DNA of 64,000 nt from Roseateles puraquae (GTDB lineage: Bacteria > Pseudomonadota > Gammaproteobacteria > Burkholderiales > Burkholderiaceae_C). A program made the translations under genes and the position numbers. Position 1 is the stretch's first letter. Each line of letters begins with the position of its first letter. This document shows positions 7,583-16,590 of this stretch, in pieces. The DNA is taken from assembly GCF_002205845.1 (NCBI RefSeq), contig NZ_NISI01000006.1, forward strand, positions 186,001-250,000, in the 5' to 3' direction. The notes beneath the pieces are model-generated. The model did not search any database and was not told the DNA's origin. It worked only from the letters and a program-made list of their open reading frames with translations.

Positions 7583-9556
7583 TCAGGGCAGCCGGAACAC
7601 ACCCACGGCCGCAGCCAGCTGTTCAGCATGCTGTCGCATCGCGCTGGAGGCCGCCGCGGTCTGCTCGACCAGGGCGGCGTTCTGCTGGGTCATCTGGTCG
7701 AGCTCCTGGATGGCCGTGCCGACCTGCGAGATGCCCTGCGACTGCTCGCGGGCGCCGCTGGAGATGGCGGCCAGCAGCTCGCCCACCTGGCGCGTGCTGT
7801 CGACGATGGCGCGGATGGTGGTGCCGGCCTCGGCCACGATCTTCTGCCCGCCGTCCACGCGCTCGCCGCTTTCCAGGATGAGTTGCTTGATCTCGCGCGC
7901 AGCCTCGGCGCTGCGCTGTGCCAGCGCCCGCACCTCGCTGGCCACCACCGCGAAGCCGCGGCCCTGCTCTCCGGCGCGCGCCGCCTCGACGGCCGCGTTC
8001 AGCGCCAGGATGTTGGTCTGGAAGGCAATGCTGTCGATCACGCCGATGATCTCGCCGATGCGCCGGCTGGAGGCCTCAATGCCCGACATGGTGCCCACCA
8101 CTTGCTCGATCACCTCGCCGCCGCGGTTGGCCAGCTGCACATTGCCGTTGGCGGCGCTGGCGGCCTGCTGGGCGCCGTCGGTGGTGCTGGCCACGGTGGC
8201 GCTGATCTCTTCCATCGCGGAGGCGGTTTCTTCCAGGTTCGCGGCCGCCTGCTCGGTGCGCTGCGACAGGTCCATGCTGCCGGCGGCCACCTCCTGCGAC
8301 GACAGGATGATGGCGTCGGCCGCCTGGCGCACGTCGCGCACGGTGCCGCGCAGCGAGGTCTGCATCTCGGCCAGCGAACGCAGCAGGTCGGCGGTCTCGT
8401 CCTGGCCCTTGGGCACGAGGGTGTCGGTCAGGTCGCCCGAGGCCATGGCCTTCATGCGCTGGGTGAGGGTGCGCATGCCCGAGCGCATCGACAGGAAGAA
8501 GCAGTAGAAGAAGTAGAGCCCCGCCAGCGCCATCAGCGAGATGAGCAGGGTGCCCGCCACGATGCGGCCGTTGAGCCGCACCTCGCGGGCCGCGAGCACG
8601 CGGTCCAGGTCGGCCGCCACGGCGCGCTGCAGCTTGCCCAGGTCGTCAATGGCGGCCGTGCTGCGCTTGACGATCTCGGCCGGCGCGGGCATCTCGCCGG
8701 CTTGCTGCATGACCAGCGGCTCCATCTCCGCGATGAAGGTGCGCGCCAGGCCCAGCTTGGCCATGTGGTCCTTCACGGGCAGCGCGGCGTTGAACTCGCC
8801 CACGCGCTTGAGGTCACCGTCGACTTGATCCAGCAGCTTCTTGTCCACCGCCAGACGCGCCGCAGCCTGGGCCGTGAGCTTGATGTTCTGCGGGTCGGCT
8901 GCGAGGCTGGCCAGTGCGCCACGGGTCAGGCCGAAGGTCTCCAGCATGTCAGGCAGGGTGACCGTGCCGGCGGCCATCAGGTAGTAGGAGTCGCCGTCCG
9001 GGTCCAGGGCCAGGCCGCTCTGGTCGACCACATGCTCGACCAGGTCGCCGAGCTGCTGGCTGACCTCGACATAGGGCTTGCGCACTTCAGCCGCGCTGAG
9101 GCCGGCGGGCTGGGCCTGGGCCGCCTTGAAGACCGTCATCAGGGCCTGCCAGTGCTCGCTGCCTGGGTCGGGCAAGCCATCCAGCAGCGGCTTACCCTGG
9201 CTGGCCAGGGCATCCAGGCTGGCCTTGAAGCGCTGGCGCAGCTCGGGCAGGTCAGGGCGCTCCACGCCATTGGCCTGGTCCACCAGCCCGCGTCGCAGCA
9301 GTTGCGTCGCCTCCATGGCCGGCACCATGAGCTGGATGGCCGCCAACCCCTGGCGCTCCATCTGCGTGGCCGCCACCACGGCACGCCGGTCAGACACCAG
9401 CATCCACGACGTGACCAGGATGGGCACGAGCAGGAACAGCAGGATCACGCTGGCCTTGGCCGGGAAGCGCATCTTGCGGAACCACGAGACGCCCAGGCGG
9501 GCCCAGACGGGCGTCGTGGCGGGCTTGGCGCGGGAGGCGAGGGAGAAACTCGACAT
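7583..9556 (-). CDS. Methyl-accepting chemotaxis protein
   Basis: A 657-residue chemoreceptor. An N-terminal helix (about 35-52) is followed by a ~280-residue periplasmic helical sensor with the family motif [10 protein letters not shown], a second membrane helix (about 332-355), a HAMP domain, and a long cytoplasmic coiled coil. The signalling tip is intact ([18 protein letters not shown] and [16 protein letters not shown]). There is no C-terminal CheR/CheB-tethering pentapeptide, so it probably depends on other receptors for methylation. The start at 9556 gives [11 protein letters not shown]; the frame is open 23 codons further but with no better ribosome site. The ligand is unknown. Confidence 0.93.
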   Translation of the reverse strand: MSSFSLASRAKPATTPVWARLGVSWFRKMRFPAKASVILLFLLVPILVTSWMLVSDRRAVVAATQMERQGLAAIQLMVPAMEATQLLRRGLVDQANGVERPDLPELRQRFKASLDALASQGKPLLDGLPDPGSEHWQALMTVFKAAQAQPAGLSAAEVRKPYVEVSQQLGDLVEHVVDQSGLALDPDGDSYYLMAAGTVTLPDMLETFGLTRGALASLAADPQNIKLTAQAAARLAVDKKLLDQVDGDLKRVGEFNAALPVKDHMAKLGLARTFIAEMEPLVMQQAGEMPAPAEIVKRSTAAIDDLGKLQRAVAADLDRVLAAREVRLNGRIVAGTLLISLMALAGLYFFYCFFLSMRSGMRTLTQRMKAMASGDLTDTLVPKGQDETADLLRSLAEMQTSLRGTVRDVRQAADAIILSSQEVAAGSMDLSQRTEQAAANLEETASAMEEISATVASTTDGAQQAASAANGNVQLANRGGEVIEQVVGTMSGIEASSRRIGEIIGVIDSIAFQTNILALNAAVEAARAGEQGRGFAVVASEVRALAQRSAEAAREIKQLILESGERVDGGQKIVAEAGTTIRAIVDSTRQVGELLAAISSGAREQSQGISQVGTAIQELDQMTQQNAALVEQTAAASSAMRQHAEQLAAAVGVFRLP

Positions 9557-9850
9557 GGACGATTCAACGAGCAGTGCTTGACCACGGCTTCCGGCAAGCT
9601 CGGAAGCCAAACGTTTGCAGGCCACGCCGCGGCACGACCTAATTTGTCAGTGTTAGCAATTCACCAAACCAGGGCAATGGCCGCCTCTCGGGCGATGCCG
9701 CTGCGCGTGGATTTGTGCCAGCCTGGGGCGTGAAGGCTGTCGCGTTTCGGCTGAATGCCTGCAAGTCGATTGCAGGACAGGCCTCGGGTCGAGCGGCTCG
9801 CCCGCAAGGCGCGACAGCGGGCGCTGGGCCGGCCAAGCGCCGCTTGCTGC
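9557..9850. other. Gap upstream of the chemoreceptor gene
   Basis: These 294 bases lie between the carboxypeptidase stop and the chemoreceptor start, both on the - strand, and must contain the chemoreceptor promoter. The part around 9640-9660 is the most AT-rich (AATTTGTCAGTGTTAGCAAT). I found no flagellar sigma-28 consensus and no other convincing promoter. A small hairpin at 9758-9776 is listed separately. Confidence 0.5.
9758..9776. repeat. Perfect 7-base inverted repeat between - strand genes
   Basis: CCTGCAA (9758-9764) and TTGCAGG (9770-9776) surround GTCGA. It lies about 75 bases past the carboxypeptidase stop codon. There is no T-run on the - strand, so it may be a weak terminator stem or a protein-binding site. 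Confidence 0.4.
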
Positions 9851-11590
9851 TCAGGGGCGACGATCCAGCCGCAGCACCGGGTAGAGGTTGAAGCGCTCGT
9901 CCCAGCTCGGGTGCCGGCGATGGAAGAAGGTGAGCCGGGCCTCCGGGCTGGCGGCGAAAGCGGGGTCGTCGCGCAGCTGCGCCGCGAATGCCTCGCGCAG
10001 CGCCGGGCTGGCGGCGAGCTGCTCGCGGGCCACCTGCTCGGCCACATAGGGCTCCATGTATTCCTTGGGCTCGAAGGCGTTGGCGAAGCGCCCCCAGGTG
10101 GCCATCGAATCCGGTGCATCCGGCTCCAGCAGATGCATGGCCAGGGCCGCGAGCGGTTGGGCGATCGGCACGAAGAGGCTGCCGGCGGGCAGGTCGCGGG
10201 TCTCGTCGCGCCACTCGCCGGTGAGGCTCACGCGCTGGCGGCCTTCGGTCGTGGCGGCATCTCGCTTGACGGCGGTCGCACGGAAGACCTGCGCCGCAGC
10301 CCCGGGCCGCGCCTGGGCCAGGCGCTCGAAGCGCACCCCGTGCTGGGTCAGCTTCTCGCCCACCCAGGCCGCATGCTCGGCCGGCACCAGGTAGCCCGCG
10401 CCCGGCGCGCTCCGCACGCGGTCAGGCTCGATGCGGTCGCGCAGCGGCAGTCGCCAGACCTGCGGCCGCGTTTCGTCATAGCGGGTCATCAGCGCGCCGG
10501 AGATGTCGCTCGGCGTGCGGGTGTAGGCATAGCCGCGGAACTCGATCTCACGGGCTTCGTCACGGGTGCGCCAGGTCAGCGGGAGCTCGGTCAGCCGGCG
10601 CGCATCCGCCGCAAGCGCGGTCTGGCGCCAGCTGCGACCGTGGCGTGCCATCAGCGCGAGCACGGCATCTACCGTCTGGCGGGTGACGCGCACCCGGTGC
10701 GGGTAGGGCCGCCAGCTGTGGGTCTCCACCAGCATGCCCAGGCGGTTGCGCAGCAGGAAGTAGCCCTGGGAGAAGCGCGGTGTGGGCACGCTGTCGCGAA
10801 AGCCGCTGGCGGGGTTGTCGCTCTCGACGAAGGACGGGTAGAAGGGCAGTGGCAACGCACCTTGCCCGGCCAGCGCGGCGATGACGCCATCGCGCCAGGC
10901 GGTGCCGGCTTCGCGCAGCGCCGCGTCGCCGGCATGCACGGGCTCGACCATGATGGCGATGTCGTGCTCGAACTGGGCGCCGTCGGTGGTGTGCAGGTCG
11001 ACCATGGCCAGTGGGTCCCAGGCGTTGACGAGGGCCAGCATGGCCTGCATCTCGGGCGCGTCGGCCTTGACGTAATCGCGGTTGAGGTTGAGGTTCTGCG
11101 CGGTGGTGCGCCAGCCCATCTGCTCGGGGCCGCGCTGGTTGGGGCGGTTCCAGGCGCCGAAGCGTTCATGCCCGTCGACGTTGAACACCGGCACGAACAC
11201 CAGCACCTGGTCCTTCAACGCGCCCGGCCGGGCCAGCTGCTCGCGCAGGGCCAGGAAGCCGGCGTCCTTGCCCTCGATCTCGCCCGCGTGAATGCCGCCC
11301 TGGATGAGCGTGACCGGCAGCCCGGCCCGCCGCGCCGCCTCGGGCGTGAGCGCCCCGGCCTGGCTGGCCACCACCGCCCACATCGGCCGGCCCTGCGGGG
11401 TGACACCAAAGCGGAGGCAGCGCACCGCGCGGGGGTAGGCGCGGGCGAAGTCGTGGCACAGCCGATCGACTTCGTCATAACGGCCGGTCTGGGTGAAGCC
11501 GCTGCGTTCGGCATGGGTGGTCAGCGCGGGCGTGGCCAAGGCGGTGGCGCTGGCAGCCAGGCCAAGGGCCAGGAGCAAGGGACGGAACAT
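9851..11590 (-). CDS. Secreted M14-family zinc carboxypeptidase
   Basis: A 579-residue protein with a Sec signal peptide (about 1-19, cut after ATALA) and an M14 domain. The zinc ligands are visible as H101 and E104 in QGGIHAGEIEGK and H200 in DLHTTDG. N169/R171 of NLNLNRDY and the catalytic-type glutamate E289 in MLVETHSW are also present. It therefore looks active on peptides or peptidoglycan peptides in the periplasm. The C-terminal ~200 residues are an additional domain of unknown role. The GGDEF/EAL gene lies 84 bases upstream on the same strand. Confidence 0.9.
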   Translation of the reverse strand: MFRPLLLALGLAASATALATPALTTHAERSGFTQTGRYDEVDRLCHDFARAYPRAVRCLRFGVTPQGRPMWAVVASQAGALTPEAARRAGLPVTLIQGGIHAGEIEGKDAGFLALREQLARPGALKDQVLVFVPVFNVDGHERFGAWNRPNQRGPEQMGWRTTAQNLNLNRDYVKADAPEMQAMLALVNAWDPLAMVDLHTTDGAQFEHDIAIMVEPVHAGDAALREAGTAWRDGVIAALAGQGALPLPFYPSFVESDNPASGFRDSVPTPRFSQGYFLLRNRLGMLVETHSWRPYPHRVRVTRQTVDAVLALMARHGRSWRQTALAADARRLTELPLTWRTRDEAREIEFRGYAYTRTPSDISGALMTRYDETRPQVWRLPLRDRIEPDRVRSAPGAGYLVPAEHAAWVGEKLTQHGVRFERLAQARPGAAAQVFRATAVKRDAATTEGRQRVSLTGEWRDETRDLPAGSLFVPIAQPLAALAMHLLEPDAPDSMATWGRFANAFEPKEYMEPYVAEQVAREQLAASPALREAFAAQLRDDPAFAASPEARLTFFHRRHPSWDERFNLYPVLRLDRRP

Positions 11591-11674
11591 GTCGCAAGCG
11601 GCTCGGCCGCAGGGTCGGGAAACGGCGGATTATTCGGCCGGAAGCTGCCGCCGTCTGTCAGTGGCGGTCCGGGG

Positions 11675-14200
11675 TCAGAGCTCGCCGCCGGTGAAGCGGG
11701 TGTCAGGCAGCTGCAGCACGCTGCGCAACTGCAGCCGCGTGGACGGCCAGCTCTGGGGCAGGCCATGGCTGGATTCCAGCTGGGCCTCCCGGGCGGCGGC
11801 GAGGCCCTCACGATGCGCCAGCTCGACGAAGGCCTGGGTGGCGTCGCGCGGCAGGGCCTGCGCGAACAGGAAGCCCTGGCCGATGCTGCAGCCCATCTCG
11901 GCCAGCACGTCCTGCTGCCCCACGGTCTCGATGCCCTCGGCCACGGTGTGCAGGCCGAGCGCCTGCGCCAGGTCGTGGATGGCCGACACGATGGCCCGCG
12001 CCCGGGCACCCGCGCGGGCGTGGTCGAGGTCGGCGATGAAGGCACGATCGATCTTGAGCTGGTCCAGCGGCAGGCGGCGCAGGTAGGCCAGCGAGGAGAA
12101 GCCGGTGCCGAAGTCGTCCAGCGCGATGCGCACGCCCAGCGCACGCAGGCGGGTCAGCAGGTCGATGGCGCGATGGTTGTCCTGCAGCAGGGCCGACTCG
12201 GTCAGCTCGACCTCCAGCCGGTCGGCGCGCAGGCCGCTGCGCTCCAGCGCCTCGATGACATGCAGCTCCAGCGGGCTGCGCTCGAACTGGTGGGCCGAGA
12301 CGTTGACGGCCACCCGCAGCGAACCCGGCCAGCGCGCCGCATCGCGGCAGGCCACGAGCAACGCCCAAGCACCCATGGCGACGATGAGGCCGCTCTCTTC
12401 CGCCAGCGGGATGAAGACCGAGGGCGGCACAAGCCCGCGCGTGGGGTGGCGCCAGCGCATCAGCGCTTCAAAGCCGATCAGCTGGCCGCTGGCGAGCTCG
12501 ATCTGCGGCTGGTAGTGCATCTCCAGCTCGCCGCTGTCCAGGGCCTGGCGCAGGTCGGCCAGCAAGGACAGGCGATCCTGGGCCTCCTGCTGCAGCGCCG
12601 GCTCGTACGGCATGAGCCGGTCACGCCCCGCGGCCTTGGCCGCCTGCAGGGCGAGGTCGGCAGCACGCATCAAGGCATCGGGCGCCTGGGCATGGCGAGG
12701 CGCACAGGCTGCGCCGATGCTGGCCCGGACGTCGATCTCATGGCCGTCGATGTGCACCGGCACGCGCAGGGCCGAACGCAGCTGCTTGCCCAGGCGGTGG
12801 ATGGCCTCGGGGCTGAGCTCGTCACGCAGCAGCACCGCGAACTCGTCCGCCCCCAGGCGCGCGACCAGGTCGCCATTGCCGCGCCGGGCCGCCAGGCTTT
12901 CGGCCAGGCGCTCGCCGACGGTCGCCAGCAGGTGGTCGCCCGCCGCATGGCCCAGGGTGTCGTTGACCTGCTTGAAGCAGTCCAGGTCCAGCAGCAGCAC
13001 GGTGCACGGCGACACCGGGCCGCCGCCGCCGAGCAGCAGCGCGAGCCGCCGCTGGAACTGGTGCCGGTTGGCAAGACCTGTCACCGCATCCTGGTCGGCC
13101 ACGCGCATCAGCTCCCGCTCGCGCTCCCGCGCTTGCGTCACGTCACTGCACACGCCGCGCCAGCCCGCGCCCTCCAGCCGGTTGCCATTGAGCGACCACC
13201 AGACCACCTCGCCGCGCAACTGCAGCCGCAGATCGACGTCACGCAAGGGTTCGGCGGCGCCGAGCGCGCGGGTCAGGTGATCGAGGCGCCGCCAGGCGTC
13301 CGCATCGTCCGGGGGCAGATGACGGGCCAGCAGGGTCACCAGCGGCTGGCCCAACAGCGCCTCGACCGGCTCGCCCAGCTGCTCGGCCATGCGCCGCGAC
13401 ACGTGGCGCAGCCGGCCGTCGCGCCCGACCTCCCAGAGCCAGTCGCTCGCATGCTGCTCGAAATCCCGCAGCAGCAGCGACACCGTCAGGCGGTCCCGCG
13501 CCGCGGCGTACTGCGCATGCCGGCCTTGCAGGAACAGCCGCGCGTTCAGCAGCCCCGCCATGCCGAGCACCACGATGAACAGCGGCACCAACGGCAGCAG
13601 CGCGCTCATCCAGCTCACGGGGTGCAGCAGCAGGCCGACCGCCAGCGCGCCACATGACCCCAGCACCCAGGCCAGCGACACGGCCGGCAGCAGCGCGAAC
13701 ATCCAGGCCGCCGACGCAATCGCCCCGGCCAGGCAGGCCACGAGCGGCGCCTGCAGCGAGGAAGGGATGAGCGGTGCGACTTGCAGCACAAGCACCACAT
13801 CCAGCACGCCACCCACGAACAGGTCGGCCGCCAGCCACAGGCCCGCCCGCACGCCGCGCTCCGGTGCCGAGGGTGAGCGGCGGTGGCATTCATGCCACCA
13901 CAGCGCGAAGTTGAAGCCGTTGAGCGCCACCAGCGCGGCGAGCACCGGCCACAGCGGCACCAGATCGGTGCCTGCGGGCAGGGCCGCCATCAGCATGCTC
14001 ACCGCAATGGCTGTGGCCACGGCTGAGATGGGCAGCTGCTCGACGATGGCGCGCCACTGGTCGTTGCGCAGGCGGGCCACATCCTCGGGGCTGTCGCCCG
14101 GCACCTGCCAGGCCGCAGCGATCAGGCCGGGCAGGCCGGCGCGTGCGCGCTGCCGCGGCGCAGAAGCAGGGTTGAGGGTGGAGGACGCAGGCTCGGCCAT
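11675..14200 (-). CDS. Membrane PAS-GGDEF-EAL cyclic-di-GMP protein
   Basis: An 841-residue protein. Six to seven hydrophobic helices (about 45-225) precede a PAS domain (about 245-360), a GGDEF domain and an EAL domain. The GGDEF signature reads RLGADEF, so the first glycine pair is changed. The EAL domain keeps FEALMRW, the DDFGTGFSSL loop 6 and KIDRAF. This favours phosphodiesterase activity with a GGDEF domain that is regulatory or weakly active. Signal input would come through the membrane part and the PAS domain. The target process is unknown. Confidence 0.92.
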   Translation of the reverse strand: MAEPASSTLNPASAPRQRARAGLPGLIAAAWQVPGDSPEDVARLRNDQWRAIVEQLPISAVATAIAVSMLMAALPAGTDLVPLWPVLAALVALNGFNFALWWHECHRRSPSAPERGVRAGLWLAADLFVGGVLDVVLVLQVAPLIPSSLQAPLVACLAGAIASAAWMFALLPAVSLAWVLGSCGALAVGLLLHPVSWMSALLPLVPLFIVVLGMAGLLNARLFLQGRHAQYAAARDRLTVSLLLRDFEQHASDWLWEVGRDGRLRHVSRRMAEQLGEPVEALLGQPLVTLLARHLPPDDADAWRRLDHLTRALGAAEPLRDVDLRLQLRGEVVWWSLNGNRLEGAGWRGVCSDVTQARERERELMRVADQDAVTGLANRHQFQRRLALLLGGGGPVSPCTVLLLDLDCFKQVNDTLGHAAGDHLLATVGERLAESLAARRGNGDLVARLGADEFAVLLRDELSPEAIHRLGKQLRSALRVPVHIDGHEIDVRASIGAACAPRHAQAPDALMRAADLALQAAKAAGRDRLMPYEPALQQEAQDRLSLLADLRQALDSGELEMHYQPQIELASGQLIGFEALMRWRHPTRGLVPPSVFIPLAEESGLIVAMGAWALLVACRDAARWPGSLRVAVNVSAHQFERSPLELHVIEALERSGLRADRLEVELTESALLQDNHRAIDLLTRLRALGVRIALDDFGTGFSSLAYLRRLPLDQLKIDRAFIADLDHARAGARARAIVSAIHDLAQALGLHTVAEGIETVGQQDVLAEMGCSIGQGFLFAQALPRDATQAFVELAHREGLAAAREAQLESSHGLPQSWPSTRLQLRSVLQLPDTRFTGGEL

Positions 14201-14297
14201 GAGCGGCCGATGCTAGGGGCCTGACAACGCTTTCGGCTGTGAAGCAATGCCCGAAACCGGCGTGTATGCGGGCCCGCGTGGCGCAGGCGCTGCGGGG

Positions 14298-14852
14298 TCA
14301 GCGGTCGGCGGCTGTCTCGCGCAGCATGCGCTGCATCAGCGTGAAGAAGCGGTCGTAGAACTCGCCTGCGGGGATCGTCTCCGACGCCACCTTCACGAGC
14401 GAATCCTGGGTGGAGGACAGCGGCACCGAAATCGAGCCCAGCGCACTCACGCCCAGGCTCGCGGCCTGCGGGTTTTTCTTGAGGGCGTAGCGGTCCTGCT
14501 GGGCGCTGACGTAGGCGGTGGCGATCTGCTGCTTCGGGCCATCCCCCACGCAGACCACGTTGAAGGCGATCTCCACATGCACCTCGCCCTCGGGCTGGAA
14601 GTGCTTGGCGCCGCGCACCACGCCGGCATCGGCCTTGCTGATGACGTAGCCCTGGCTCAGCAGCGCGCGCCGCGCGGCCTCGCAGGTGGCGTCCACATTC
14701 GCATCGAACAGCCGGGAGAAGGTCTCCTCCGCCGCGAAGCTCTCGCGCTGGTAGACCTTGCCCACCTTGTCGGAGGTCGCAGGGGTGCTGCCGCAGCCCG
14801 CCAGCAGGAGGCTGGCCAGCAGCGGCAGGGCCGAAAGGAGGAGGCGTCGCAT
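14298..14852 (-). CDS. DUF2242 family lipoprotein
   Basis: A 184-residue protein with a lipoprotein signal (MRRLLLSALPLLASLLLAGC, lipobox LAGC) and a DUF2242 domain: TCEAARRALLSQGYVI and a strand-rich HVEIAFNVVC region. The start at 14852 is preceded by GGAGGAGG, so the upstream extension of the frame is discarded. It is likely outer-membrane anchored; the function of the family is unknown. It lies 135 bases downstream of the manganese exporter gene on the same strand. Confidence 0.85.
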   Translation of the reverse strand: MRRLLLSALPLLASLLLAGCGSTPATSDKVGKVYQRESFAAEETFSRLFDANVDATCEAARRALLSQGYVISKADAGVVRGAKHFQPEGEVHVEIAFNVVCVGDGPKQQIATAYVSAQQDRYALKKNPQAASLGVSALGSISVPLSSTQDSLVKVASETIPAGEFYDRFFTLMQRMLRETAADR

Positions 14853-14987
14853 GGGGGGATTATTCCGTCGTCGCGTTGCGGTTTGTTGCTGACCTTGATG
14901 CCCGCGGGGGCGCGGCACGCCGGCAAGGTGTGACCACCGGCAACGCGACGGGTGGACGCCGCGATGACAGCGCCGCCCCCCGCAACA

Positions 14988-15560
14988 TCAGAACAGCCGG
15001 CCGATGTTGAGCAGCGTCAGCACGCCCAGCACCGCGAAGATCACCGCGGCAATGCCGTGCACCAGGGTCATCGAGACCTTGCGGGCAATCTTGTCGCCCA
15101 GGAACACGGCCGGCACGTTCGCCAGCATCATGCCAACGGTCGTGCCGAGCACCACCTGCACCACGTCCGCATAGCGGGCGGCCAGGGCGACGGTCGCGAT
15201 CTGTGTCTTGTCGCCCATCTCCGCCAGGAAGAAGGCCACCACGGTGGTGCCGAACACGCCGAAGCGCTGGCGGTTGGTGGTGGCGTCGTCATCGAGCTTG
15301 TCGGGCACCAGCATCCAGCCCGCCATGGCGAGGAACGACAGGCCGATCACCCAGCGCAGCAGGTCCGGCCCCAGCGCATGCGCCACCCAGCCACCCAGCG
15401 CGCCGGCGGCGGCATGGTTGGCCAGGGTGGCCACCAGGATGCCCGCGATGATGGGCCAGGGCCGGCGGAACTTGGCGGCCAGCACGATGGCCAGCAACTG
15501 GGTCTTGTCACCCATCTCGCCGAGGGCGACGACACCGGTGGATACGAGGAATGCTTCCAA
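14988..15560 (-). CDS. UPF0016/TMEM165-GDT1 family manganese exporter
   Basis: A 190-residue protein with six membrane helices arranged as two homologous halves, each carrying the ion-binding motif E-x-G-D-K-T (GEMGDKTQ at about 14-21 and AEMGDKTQ in the second half). Bacterial members export Mn2+. The reading frame is open far upstream, but the start is best placed at TTG 15560: GGAG lies six bases before it and the protein then begins MEAFLVSTGVV as in relatives. A yybP-ykoY element directly upstream, which senses Mn2+, supports the assignment independently. Confidence 0.92.
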   Translation of the reverse strand: MEAFLVSTGVVALGEMGDKTQLLAIVLAAKFRRPWPIIAGILVATLANHAAAGALGGWVAHALGPDLLRWVIGLSFLAMAGWMLVPDKLDDDATTNRQRFGVFGTTVVAFFLAEMGDKTQIATVALAARYADVVQVVLGTTVGMMLANVPAVFLGDKIARKVSMTLVHGIAAVIFAVLGVLTLLNIGRLF

Positions 15561-15591
15561 AAGGTTCTCCAACGGGCCGGCACCAATCCAA

Positions 15592-15634
15592 TGACCACGA
15601 CGCGACCCCGGCCCGAACCGGAGGCGTGTGGTCA
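15592..15634 (-). promoter_or_regulatory. Candidate expression platform of the manganese riboswitch
   Basis: On the - strand TGACCAC (15634-15628), which is the 3' end of the aptamer, can pair with GTGGTCA (15598-15592), just before the ribosome site of the exporter gene. The two pairings of TGACC exclude each other, as expected for a switch. No T-run follows, so control of translation or Rho access is more likely than an intrinsic terminator. Confidence 0.5.
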
Positions 15635-15735
15635 AAGGTCTTGCCAGGCTGTGTGTGGAGCTGCTCGCGCCATGGCCAACGGCCAAGTGTGTTGACGCGA
15701 GCCCCTGCGTGGCGCAGGGCGGCTACTCCCCAATG
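15630..15735 (-). promoter_or_regulatory. yybP-ykoY manganese riboswitch
   Basis: Read on the - strand, the conserved blocks of this aptamer appear in order: GGGGAGTAGCC (15731 down to 15721), a P2 stem CCCTGCG/CGCAGGG, TCAACACACTTGGCC (15695-15681) inside a TCGCG/CGCGA stem, and GGCAAGACCTTTGACC (15645-15630). The element lies 70 bases upstream of a UPF0016 gene, a standard target. Mn2+ binding is expected to turn expression on. Confidence 0.93.
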
Positions 15736-15745
15736 ACGGGGCGGA

Positions 15746-16030
15746 GTGTACCCCTGCCGGGAAGGAGGGGGCGCCGCCGCCATCGGGCCGCGCAAGCCGG
15801 GCCCGACGTCAGAAATCGGGCGCCATGACTGCCGGAAACCGACGGATGCCCCTGCGCAACACGCCTTCCTAGATTGACGGTGCACAGCCGGACACGCCCC
15901 GCGCTCCTCGAACAAGGACCGCCGCTCACAGCCATGGGCGACCACGCGCCCCAAGTCTCGAAGCGGGGGCGACCGCGCAGTGCCGGCCCCTACAGCCGTT
16001 CGACCGCAACCGACTCCAAAGGAGAATCCG
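15746..16030. other. Non-coding stretch between riboswitch leader and peptidase remnant
   Basis: Nothing with coding character is visible. The part next to 15746 must hold the promoter for the riboswitch transcript on the - strand. AAGGAGAATCCG at 16019-16030 supplies a ribosome-binding site for the broken peptidase gene that follows. Confidence 0.5.
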
Positions 16031-16262
16031 ATGAAGACCGTGAATCACCCACCCGCCCTGATCGCACAGGAGACCACGTCCTGGTGCTTTGCCGCCGCTG
16101 AGCAGATGGTGCGTCGCTACTTCAAGCTCGAAGACGACACCCAATGGCAGATTGCAGAACGTCTTTGCCGCGGTCTGCCTGGTGCACGAGCCGTGCCCAG
16201 CTGACGACTGTCTTCCCAACGGGGGCTGAGAACCAAGTACCGGCTCTTGCGACCGGTCATGA
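16031..16262 (+). pseudogene. Remnant of a papain-like/C39-like cysteine peptidase
   Basis: The frame starting at 16031 reads MKTVNHPPALIAQETTSWCF..., which is the active-site cysteine region of papain-like peptidases (Q-E-T-x-x-W-C-[FW]-A-A). It loses sense after residue 42 and stops at 16204. Shifting by one base at 16157 restores a family-like reading, NVFAAVCLVHEPCPADDC and LPNGG, up to TGA 16227, where a tryptophan codon would be expected. A further stop follows at 16260. One frameshift, one nonsense change and the missing His/Asn half make this a decayed gene. Confidence 0.6.
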
Positions 16263-16590
16263 GCCGGCCCGGTCATCCAGAGGCTGGCGGGCTCAGGCTC
16301 GGACCGCCTGGCCTGACGGCAAGAGCAGCTGTTCGATGCTGCTGGCTGCGCTCATGGCCTTCGAGTGACTACTCAGGAGTTGTGCGGCCCTCTCAGATCG
16401 ACCCAAAGCTACCAGTCGGTCGTCGGCGGCAGCAGTCATCCGCTGTTCAATGTGCCACCCACATGAGGAAGGTGGGCCTTGTGCCAGAAACCTGGGCTGA
16501 ATGGGCGAGAACGATCCACCACTGGAGGTCAGGCGGGTCGCCGTGCAACTGGGAGCAGCCACCAGGTCCAGGCCTGGTCATGCCATGACG
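16263..16590. other. Gap between peptidase remnant and LysR gene
   Basis: These 328 bases have no coding character in either strand that I can support. They lack tRNA-like or strong hairpin structures. They may be decayed coding DNA belonging to the neighbouring remnant. Confidence 0.45.

Noticed and set aside
7628-9733. A 701-codon + strand open frame opposite the chemoreceptor gene
   Set aside because: The - strand protein is an unmistakable chemoreceptor; the + strand text is a mirror of its codon bias.
9755-13657. A 1300-codon open frame on the + strand
   Set aside because: It lies antisense to the carboxypeptidase and GGDEF/EAL genes, whose proteins are clearly real. Its translation is rich in R, Q, H, G and A without motifs, as expected for the reverse strand of GC-rich genes.
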